Positions 1-10,500 of a DNA stretch of 64,000 nt are shown piece after piece. A model generated the notes under the pieces. It ran no database searches, was not told the DNA's origin, and worked only from the letters and a program-made list of their open reading frames with translations. Positions within the stretch are counted from its first letter, which is position 1. Every line of letters starts with the position of its first letter. Both the position numbers and the translations under genes were made by a program. The stretch is from Coturnix japonica (lineage: Eukaryota; Chordata; Aves; Galliformes; Phasianidae): positions 27,896,532-27,960,531 of the forward strand of contig NC_029518.1 in NCBI RefSeq assembly GCF_001577835.2, in the 5' to 3' direction.

Positions 1-116
1 CTTTCGTAACTCTTCAAATGTGGTCTTGAAGAGAAATGATCATGCTTTTTTGTTCTACAAGGTATGTAGTCCCTTCAGAGGGTGCTGTAGTGAATAACAA
101 CTTCTCTGTCTTTCAG

Positions 117-1541
117 CCTGAGGAGTTTTCTAGCGGCCCTGCTCCCAGCAAGGATCTTCCTCTTCTTTCTAGTCATTCATCTTTACCCCAGAGCAACAGC
201 ACAGCTCCATTTTCCTCTGAAGTGGAGAACTTTCTCAAGCGATTTAACAAAGATTCTGTTATGGAGTCTGCAAACAAAGAGTTACATGATAACTTATATG
301 AGTGGAACCCACTTTCTGGGGCTCCCAAAGACACTTTTACATACGGAGAGAAGTTTGGAAGCTTCTTAAGTCACAAGGAGAAAATAGAACCCAAATCAGA
401 GCCTGCTGATCGTCATACCGACTTCCTACTGCCTCATGAGAGGGCCAGTCAGGATGGCAGTGGTTTCTCCCGAATTCTGGGCATGATGGCTGATTCTGTC
501 AGTGCTCAGGAGAAGAGGAGGCGTAGTTTTCCTGACATTGAGGATGAAGAGAAATTTCTTTATGGCGATGAGGATGAAGACACTAAAACTGAATCACACC
601 TCATTCAAAAGCCTCCTGTGAGTTGTAGCACTGAAGTAAGAAGCCAGAAGGTGAGCCTGCCTCCTTCTCCCGCTTCAGCTGTCAAGCTGGATTCTTTAGA
701 AGAGCCTAATGTTGAGTATGCCAAGATTCATGACTTACTCAAAACCATTGGACTTGACATTGGTGTTGCTGAAATCGGAAGACTAGCCATTCGTACTCAG
801 GAACGCCTTCATGGCAAAAAGTTGTCGTCCCGTTCTCCTGATCGTCGCTCTTCAGATACTCGCAGAACAGACCCTTGGGACTTACGTCGAAGCCGGTGTG
901 GCACTCGTTCTCCAGACTCAGGCCAGCAGCACTCAGCATCACCTCCCATTTCTTTCCAGCAGTCTAAAGATCCATCCTCTCTTCAGAAATCAGGATATAC
1001 AAAGAGCAAGCTAGGAGGACCAGACGTACCTCCATGTGCACCAGATCAACCTCTTCCTTCCGTTTCTCTCATTCCCTCAGTTCCACCAGCTCCTGCTAAT
1101 TTACCATCTACACCTACTTCTGTTTCCCAATATCAAATTCCCAACTATTCCCAGTTCACTGCCACTCAGATGCCCCCAAACTATCCACCTCCCGCATTGG
1201 CCCCTCCAGGATATGATGCATATGGGCATTATATGGCTTACGCAGCTCCTGGCTGGACCATGTATCCCCCTACCCAGCAGCCTAATCCTGCGTTGCCAGA
1301 GGCTCACGGGCTTCTTACTATGGCCATGTCAGCGAACCCTACACGTCCCAACCTCCGGGTTATTGAGACAGTCTCTATGGAAAAGGATGCCGCTGATGTG
1401 AAAAGAGACGGTTCTGTGCTTGTTCGTGTCCCTACCACTCCTACTCATTCCAAAGCGCCCCTTCGTCCATCTTCACACCCTCCCAAAAGTACTCCAGAAA
1501 AAATATCAGATGAAAAAAACCGAGCGGCTCAGAAGCAGAAG
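117..1541 (+). CDS. ZNF318: ZNF318 in-window exon 1 (475 codons)
   Basis: The acceptor is a pyrimidine tract ending TCTTTCAG at 116 and the donor is AAG|GTATGC at 1541/1542; phase 0 at both ends. It encodes a Ser/Pro-rich region with acidic patches (DEDEDTKTE), an Arg/Ser-rich stretch (SSRSPDRRSSDTRR) and a proline-, tyrosine-rich segment near residues 340-410. An open frame continues upstream of 117 to an ATG at 36, but that stretch is the pyrimidine-rich end of an intron. Confidence 0.88.
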
Positions 1542-4500
1542 GTATGCTGTCTATTCTAATGTATATGTATCCAAATATGTCATGCTGCTTGCTTACTGGG
1601 CTAGAAGCTTTTCCTCTTTAAATGCTCTGATTTTAGCCTGAGTGGTTCCAGTTTAGAAGTACTTGGGCTGAATTTGTTTTTGTTAAAGATTTCTAGGCAC
1701 TTGTCTGTTTATTCTGTAACAATTCAAAAAAGACATTTAAAATTCCCCCAGATTGCACTCTTGTAGGTTATAGATTAGGGCCAAACAAAAGCCTACAGAA
1801 AGACACTTGGTAGTCACATGTTAGCTTCATTCCATTGAGGTTTAGATATTCAAATCATTGAAGATTTGTAGGTACATAAGTACGTGGAAGGATGGTGTGA
1901 AAAAGACAGAGCCAATCGCTTTTCATTGGTGCCCAGTGACAGGACAAGATGGGTATAAATTGAAATACCTTCCATATTAAAAGAGCTTCCATCTGAACAT
2001 GGGAGAATGCTTTTTTAACTGTCAGAATGACTGAGCACTGGCACAAGTTGCCAAGAGAGGTTTTGGGGATAAACAAAAGCTTTGGACTGAGATAACTCCT
2101 TTGCTTTTAGTTTGAAATGACTCAAATAGAAGTACTTAGACAAAAAGCTATTTGAGCAGATGAGCAAATTTTGACTGTTTGCAATAATAATAATTTCTTC
2201 AGTTGATGTTGTTGAACTTTTGTTGTTAATGGAACTTAGGCACTTGTGAAAGAGCTGTGTTGGCTGAAGGTTTGGGGCTTTCCTCCTGCTCTGACATGCA
2301 CTGGTAGCTCAGCTATGTGTCTTGGCTGGACTTCCAGGTCATTGCACTACAGATTTCCTTGGCTTGGGCTTAGTCCAGTTCTTTGCTGAATGCCTTGGGA
2401 TATAGCAACTTTCATGCTTCATTTGATTCCCCCGTGCTGCCAGAAAAGCTCAAGTCACAAAATGATATTTTGATAATTTGAAAATAGTAAAAGTCTTACA
2501 GCTTTCAAGAAGTGGCCTAACTGTGTTGGTAGAAGTTCTCCCATTGGTATATGCAAGATTTACTCAAGGCAGGGATCTTGCCGACACTTACATTGACATA
2601 GTAGTAATGGTGCTCTAGTGAGGACTAGTCTTTGGATCAGTTCTTGCTTGTTCAAGGGAGGAGTCAGTAGTAATCTTCAGGAGCATTGTGAAGGTAAGAT
2701 ACTGGGACTTGTGTCATGGAAAATTTGTTAGAAAAAAATTAGGGAGGAAATGGAAAGCACTTCTCAGGTTTTAACACATTGGATGTTTTTATTCAGTGAG
2801 AGTCAATTCAAACTAGTGAAAAGCGAATGTATGAGCTCCTCCTGCTAGACTTTACTGAGCAAGAAACAAACTTCATACATGCGTTTAATCTCAGTCACTG
2901 ATGCTTGCAAAATGTTCTTGGTGATACAGTTAAGATGCACTGAGGGAGAATCCTGAATGACGGCTAAAACCTGGCAAAGTCACATTAGGAGAGAAGGTGA
3001 TGATGGGCAGAAAGGTCAGTTATATGCTTTCTGTAGAGGTTCTATGTGAGTTTTGAAGAGCTGTTTAACATTAGACTTGATCAGCCCTGTAAGAAGATAG
3101 TCAGCCAAGGCTCAGTGCCTTGAGAAATGATCAAACCAGGCAGTTTTGGAGAATACAGTGGCCAAATTACCACATTTAGAAAATACCCTGCTAATAGATT
3201 AGAATGAGATGTGTTTTCTGTCTTACCGATTACTGAATTCTGACACAGGGAACTAAAATATCTATAATGGTTCTTGCTAGTGGCAGCAGCAACAATGCTA
3301 ATAAATTGGTCTGCTTAAATTGGGGTGAGAAAAAAATTGCACTTGTATATGGTTGGAACATAAGCGCAGGTATAGTTACTTGCAGCTGCAAGTAAAGAAT
3401 AGTATTTGTTGGGTTATAATACTCAAGAGCATTTTGAGAATAGTGAGCAATGTTCTGTGACTGGCAAACTGAATTCTTGCTGTCTTTTCACAAGACTGAT
3501 TAACTTACGGTAGGTGGAGAAGAAAATCCAGTCTTCTTGCAATCTGTTTAGGTGATAGAAGAGAGAGAAAAACTGAAGAATGAGCGAGAAGCTCGGCAGA
3601 AGAAGCTTTATTATCTGAAGACTGAACTGGACAGGCTTCGTAAACAGCAAGGTATGGCACATCTCCCCCAATTTCTTTTTTTCCATCAGCAGTTCCTGTT
3701 AAAAGTGAATACCAAAATGTACAGGCAGAACTCCTGAGAAAGCAACGACCTAAGTACTGTACTGAAATTAATTATGTTAAAATCTGACTGTTACACTGAA
3801 ACAGACAGCTGCTCTTCAGACTTCTTTAGTAGCTTGGTAGGTTAAAGGAATTCACGTTTGTATATTCTAGTGTTTTTTTAGAAGAAATAAGAAATAGCAT
3901 CTGAAGACTTGTAGTGTGTCTTTTAATTTTTGTAAGTCTTATTTGGAGAAGGAAAAGTCCTCTCTAACTTAATAATTTATGTTAATTTAAAGCTTTTGTT
4001 TTTATCAGAAGTAAGTACTTCCACCTGTGGAAGGTATTCATTTCAGATTGTAGTGTATACTTAACACAGAAAACAATTCTGCTTGCTTGATCATACAGTA
4101 ATTATTAAGGTGATCCTTTCTCTTGAGGATTGTGCTGTCTTTGTTAGGGGTGTATATTAAGACACCTCTACAGAGGTAGATTGTTCAGATTTGTTGTACC
4201 TACAAGTTGGTTCCACTTTTAAACCTTCCTAGACAAAATACAGATCTTAAGACAGTTTTCATGTTGCATTTCCAACTCCTCTCTTTCCTTGATTGGCTCA
4301 GGAGAGATGCTAAGGAAAAAACGACGTGAGAAGGATGGACACAAAGACCCTTTGTTGGTTGAGGTGAACAGACTTCAAGAGAATATTATGAAGGAGATTT
4401 CAGAGCTCCATAAAGAATCTGATGCAGCAGATAAGAAGCAGTCTGAGCTTGACAAAGTAGCACAGATCTTGGGGATTAACATATTTGAAAAATCCCGGAA

Positions 4501-7500
4501 GCCATCTGTGGAAACCAAAGATTCCTCAGAAAAGAACAGCAAGTCAGAAAACACAAAAGCCCCGGAGAAGGCAACTTCCTCTAATAAGGTAAAATCTTCT
4601 GGGTTGTATACTGATGATTTTTCCATTAAGAGAAGAGGGGATTGGGGAACAGCTGCTCACAGACATTCAACAGAAGGTTCATTTGATGGCGTTTATTACC
4701 ACATCTCATGCTGTTGTTGATTGTGTATGCAGGTGAGAGTAAATGTAATCAGAGTTTGTAATTTCCCATGGAGTTTGTGCAGTTCAAGACCATTTACTGT
4801 TTTTTATCTTGGCTTTGTGAGGTGTTGGATGGATTGAACAGTAGCATAAGTGTTTGTAGCTGTTAGGTCTCAACTCCCTATTGAGAATGACAGACTTTTC
4901 TGTACAGTATTTCCAGTAGTGCCTGCCAAAAAGGAATGTTTGTCCAAGCTCTCTGAAAGTTTGGAGCATGTTATTTTTCTCACCAGGTGATGATATTAAC
5001 AAATCATGGCAAGTCTTCAATATGATTGTCAGCTTAACACAATTATTACATATATGCTAAGTGTTCTATCTTAAGAAATGTCAGTATGTGCCATGGTGGT
5101 CTCTTTGACTTGGTCTCTGAGTGGTGGATGCACTACAAGAGGCTTATCAAGTTCTCAAATTGTTTTTAACTCTGGAAGAAGTATGTGATGATAGTAGCAT
5201 CTGAGAGGTTGTATGTGTGTTCAGGACAGTAATGATGTCGTTTTCTTCTGTGTTATCAATTATGTCACTAGTATAGATGATGGGAGATAGTAGTTGTTTT
5301 TTGCGTATGCCTGACTTTACTGTGTATTTTTTAATTTTTGCAGAAATTAGTGTTATTAGGGTAAGAGGTGAATCTTGTAAACTTTTCCTTATGTTTCGTC
5401 TTGGTCTGGTTCAGGGAGTTCATTAGATGTCTTTCATTTTAAGGCTTGTTTTTGTGCATTATTTTTGAACCAAAATCTGATGTCCACTTATTTTTACAAG
5501 TTATTTGCATCAAACACCACATGGTACAAATGTGTAGACAAGAACATCTGTTAAATCCTACATTGCATTTAAGTTGTATTGTTTTCTTTTCTTGAGATGA
5601 AGTATGTGTGAATGTGTCTTTCATTATTTTTACTTCCATTGTTTGCATTGTCTGAACACATAATAACTTGTTCCCCCTTTATGGTTCCTTATCTTAACAT
5701 TGAACATAGGATGGTGACCTTAGCCTCTGAGATTCACCTTGTAATTCTGATTGGTAACTTTTGTTTTTGTAAAAAGAAAGATAGTGCAGACTTTCAGACA
5801 CTGAGACCAGTTTACTTGGCCAATCAAGGGGCAAAAACATTTATGTCTTCCTGCGTCTTTGCAAGCTATTTTGTGGTCTTTTGTTGCTGAGCTTGTGTTT
5901 GTGCGTTGTAGATAAAATTGCAAAGTTGAATCTAGTCTTGTACTAAAAACGCATCCTGAGATTTCCCCCAAGTTTCTGTTGATGTGGATGTAAGATACTA
6001 TGATCTGAAAGTTGTTTGTTTTGTTAATTGCAGAAGCACAAATGGGTTAGAGTTGGCTGTCACTCATCTGTTTAAGAAGTATTGTGTTTCGTAAAGCCCT
6101 GGTTGAGATAGTATTTAATAGGATATATTGTGTGGGTCTATAAATAACATAAAAGAAAACAACTCTTAGGCATCGTGAAGATCCTTCCATGCATTTCTTA
6201 CTGATCATAAGTTGATCTTCTCACTGTTTAAGAGAATGTCGGCTTTGCTACATTCTTGCATATAGAATATATGCAAATATTCACTGGACCACTTCTTACT
6301 CTATACCAAGAACTAAATTGCATTGGGATGTGGAAATTTCTGGAGTGCATAGTGGCACGGATGTCTCTTCATCGTTTGTGTTACTGTTTATGTTGCATGG
6401 AATGGTATCAGGAGAGAACCCATTCCTGATAATCAAAAGGAGTTTCAAGTAAGGCAGTTGTTATTCATTGTTTTTGCATCTGTTTAAGTAATTTTTTGAC
6501 ACCACTACTAAATTACTTGGAAATCATGCAACTGGTTTGGACCTGCTAAGTTTGGAAAGATGCTGTTCTTCCTGGAATGCTGCACAAATGGGAAATGGCA
6601 ACATGGCGGGCTTTCAGCCATTGGGAATGTAAATCAAAACTCAAAATATTCTTAGTACTATGCAGCAGAATGCTAATCTCAATTAGCAGGGCTTATTCAT
6701 TATTTGTTTCAGGGATTATTTGGTTTGCTACTCACAGTGTAGCATGTGTAGCATACATACAACAAGATTCTGAGCAAAATGTATTGATTTTGGCTAATGT
6801 CCTGAAAGGTCTGTGCATTATTGCATGGCATCTTTCTGTATGAATCAGTGTAAGTATCACATGCTTAAGTCACAAGGTGCTTCTCCGTATGTACTTAGGT
6901 AATTAACAGAACTTTAGTACTGTTAAGCAATGAGTCTTCCTGAGAATTCAGGTACTTTCAAGTAGTCTGATCAAGTGATTGAGTTGAATACTTCTAGTCA
7001 ACTGACTTTTACTGTTGTCTAGTACTATAAATTGAAACTACTGAGATCCTTGTGTGAAACACATAAAATGGGAAGGGTGCATGCTTTAGGGGATTTGTTT
7101 ATTTGGTTCCTTGATTACCTACAACCATCCAGCCATTACATCTGGGAATCTTACTGGAAGCTCTTCACTGTGACCACGCTGCACCTTAATCATCAATACC
7201 AGCTTTCTGAAACATTGGATTTAGCCTGGGAGCTGAAAAGCAGGTGATATATACTTTTCTTTTTTTGTGCGTGTGGCTTTTGCTGGAGACAAGATCTGAG
7301 TTCCAGAGTACTATGTCTGTCCTACCTTGTCTTAGATAAACATTTCCTTTTGTTCAATTTAGGAATCAAAACCCACTAATGAAAAATCCAAAGGCAGAAG
7401 CCCGAAGCCAGCAGAATCCTCTTCACAGTCCTCCAAACATCCTTTCCAGTTGGCCAGTATTTATGAGTATTATGATGCAGGGAACCACTGGTGCAAAGAC

Positions 7501-10500
7501 TGCAATACCATCTGCGGGACCATGTTTGATTTTTTCACACATATGCATAATAAGAAACACAGACAGGTATGTGACAGGCTTCCTTCACTATGTGCATTTC
7601 ATATTGCTATATATATTAGCACTGAAACATACACCACAGAACTACATTTTACAAGAGAAACTGAAGTAATGAATGCAAGAAGCTGCGTATCAAATTCAAA
7701 AATGTTGGACTCGAGTAGTTTGTACAGCTACTGGTGTGTTCTGACTAGTGTAAACGGGGCTTGTATTCAGTTCACTTGGGGCCTAGTGTTTGATATTTTA
7801 GTTTTGTGTTTGCCTGTCCTTCAATATTGTTTACATCTTACCCTCTTCACCGGTTATTCTCATGTTATAAGTTACAAAAAGGGAGGGAAATGTGGAAAAC
7901 CTAGCTCCTGTATATAACTGCACGTTGATTTTAATGTTCAGTGTTCTGGAAGGATGTTGAAAAAAAAACCAACAAAACAGCCCAAGTGTAGTTGCCTTGC
8001 TAGTGTAATATGTGAGCCTGTATACCTCTGTCACTGTGCAAATAGACCCTGGATCCTTACAACAGACCTTGGGCTTCGAAGACCCAGAGCGAGACCAAAC
8101 AAGACTCCATAAAGCGCATTGATAAGATAACTGTTCCTGCCAAAGGTACGTTAATTTTTTTAAAACTTGAATTTCTTCTCCATTAGCCCTCCAGCAGGTT
8201 TCAGTTTCTCAGAGAAAGGAAGTTCAAATCTTGCCATAGTTACAGGAGCACATATAGATACTGTATTGTTAGTAAATGGCAGATGATTTAATTTCCTGGC
8301 ACTTCTGTGGGAAAGGAGCAAGAATGTAGGAAAACATAGTATGGTTCCTTCTTTTCTCTTCAGAATTTAGTTTCTTATTTTGAATACTGGTTGACTTTTT
8401 CCCAATGTTCTGAAGTCATTTTTACTAACATATTACAATTCAGATCAGAATATGACCACAAAATCTTGCTGTGTTTGAGCACACCTTGTGGAGTACTCCA
8501 CAGTCGTGCAACAGACTCTTCCATTGATCACATTTTGCGTAGAGTTGTCCCTGAAAAAGTACTAATGAGTACTTGGTAGGATTTTGGTAGTATATTAGGT
8601 AACTGCAGCAGGTTCTGCAGGCACTGGGATGCACTTCTAATAAACTTCAGTGTGTTCTTTTTATAAAGCAGGTGTTTGTTATTTGAGGAGACTATACCAC
8701 AAAGATGGAAGGTAGATGAAAATTGTAGGAAGTGTTAGCCTGTTTGTATAGAGTATAGCTGTTACATTGCCAAGAGCGCTGGTAATTTTTAATCACAGTA
8801 ATCAAGATTCTTCACTTTACTCGATTGCTCCTACTAGTGGTATTTACCATACTGTCAGCATAAAATCCACCAATTTCTGTTTCAAAAGTGTGAACAGGAA
8901 CATTGTTGGAGGTTTTGCTGTTATTCTTTGACGCATTTATTTGTCTTTGTTAAAAACTTGGCATCTTTTAAATTTTGCTTTTGCTGAGTGTTTCCTTCGG
9001 CCTTTTCAGGGTCTGAGTTTCTGATTCCCATCACTGGTTATTACTGCCAGCTCTGTCATGAATTTTTTGGAGATCAAATCTCAGCTGAGCAGCATGTGAA
9101 AAGTCATCCTCACAATGAAAAATACAAGGTTGGTAATTGATGGGACCAGGAGTGAGTGATTCCTTTTGTTAGCCTTTATTTGTTCTATCATCTATTCCTG
9201 AGGAATTACATTTGACATGGTGTATTCGGTTATTTTTACTGTATTGCACTGAACTGACTAAGCAGAGCTTCCCACTACATAGATATTAACCTTTCCTCTG
9301 CATAAGGTTGTGTTTCAATACCAGTGTTGATTTTCAAACTCTACAGAAGAATGACAGCACTGCTGGAGGCCACCACTCAATTTGTATTAAACTACAGGAT
9401 GTAGAGTTTGTGGCATCTCAGTTTCTCTGTGGGAAAAAGTTCTCGGCTCTCTCAGTGTTGAGAAGGCACTTACTTAACAAGGCAAAGCTGTTACAAGGCA
9501 AAGCTGTTACAGAGTTGAATTGATGTTATTTTTTTTTATTGAAATAGTTGCTAAAACTGTGCCATTTATTTCCTTAGAAATATGTAGATGAAAACCCTCT
9601 CTATGAAGAAAGGAGAAATCTTGACCGTCAGGCTGGACTGGCTGTAGTTCTAGAAACGGAGCGCAGGCGGCAGAATGAACTGAAGAGGAAACTAGTTGAG
9701 AAACAGAAAGAAGAGAAGGATGAGAAGAAAGCAAAAGTAATAAAGAAAGAGGAAACAAAGAACAGCCCAGAGCTTGGAGAAGGAGCTAATGAAAGTCAAG
9801 ACAAAACAGATTCTTCTGAGCGAAAAATGGGTATTAAGCTTAAGCTGAAGAAGGAAGAGAAGAAAGAGGATAAAAAAGAGGAAAAGAAGGAGGAATCTAA
9901 AAAGGAATCACCGAGTCAGACATCATTTGGAAAATTCAGCTGGAAGAAGGCTGAGAGAGAGGATAAAGCCCCAGGAGCAGCTATTCCGAAGGAGGAGAAT
10001 ATGGAGGGAAACAAAGAGGAGAACAAGTTTCAGTCTGGGAAACTCCATGCCAAGTCCATTGAAATCAAACTGTCTGGGAAAACTGTTATTCCACACACTA
10101 GCCCATGGACACCAGTTGCTTATACATCAACACAGTCAAAAATTCTGCCCAATCTGCCAGTCCCCACTATGATTTTCAGGAAATCTACTTCTGCAACAGT
10201 TAGCAAACCAGCACCTTTGAACACTTTTTTATCCATCAAATCCTCTGGAGCCACTACCAAACCACTACCCGTGGTAAAAGAAACAAATGCAGATCTTCTG
10301 CTGCCTCCAGATATCATCTCAAAAGCTTTTGGAGGAGAAGAGGTAATATTAAAAGGGTCAGAGGAGGATATGAATGCACCAGAGAAAAGTGAGCCTTCTG
10401 AGTCTTCTGATATACCGCCTCCTCCACCTCTTCCACCTGCAGTCCAGCCAGCTGCTGTCATTCCTGCAGATGAAGTAGCTCCAGGTGTGTCTGAAAGTGA

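Larger units (their letters stand above)
1542..9577. other. ZNF318 introns
   Basis: Introns run 1542-3551, 3652-4301, 4589-7362, 7567-8045, 8146-9009 and 9129-9577. They are AT-rich with no recognised repeat family, RNA gene or additional exon. The last carries a small tandem duplication of AAGGCAAAGCTGTTAC near 9478-9510. Confidence 0.7.

Noticed and set aside
36-116. In-frame extension of the first ZNF318 exon to an ATG at 36
   Set aside because: A pyrimidine-rich tract ending TCTTTCAG at 116 marks an acceptor; the preceding residues do not look like ZNF318.
4589-4720. Read-through of ZNF318 in-window exon 3 into the intron
   Set aside because: A clear GTAAAA donor at 4589 and continuation of the homologous protein at 7363 show this is intron.
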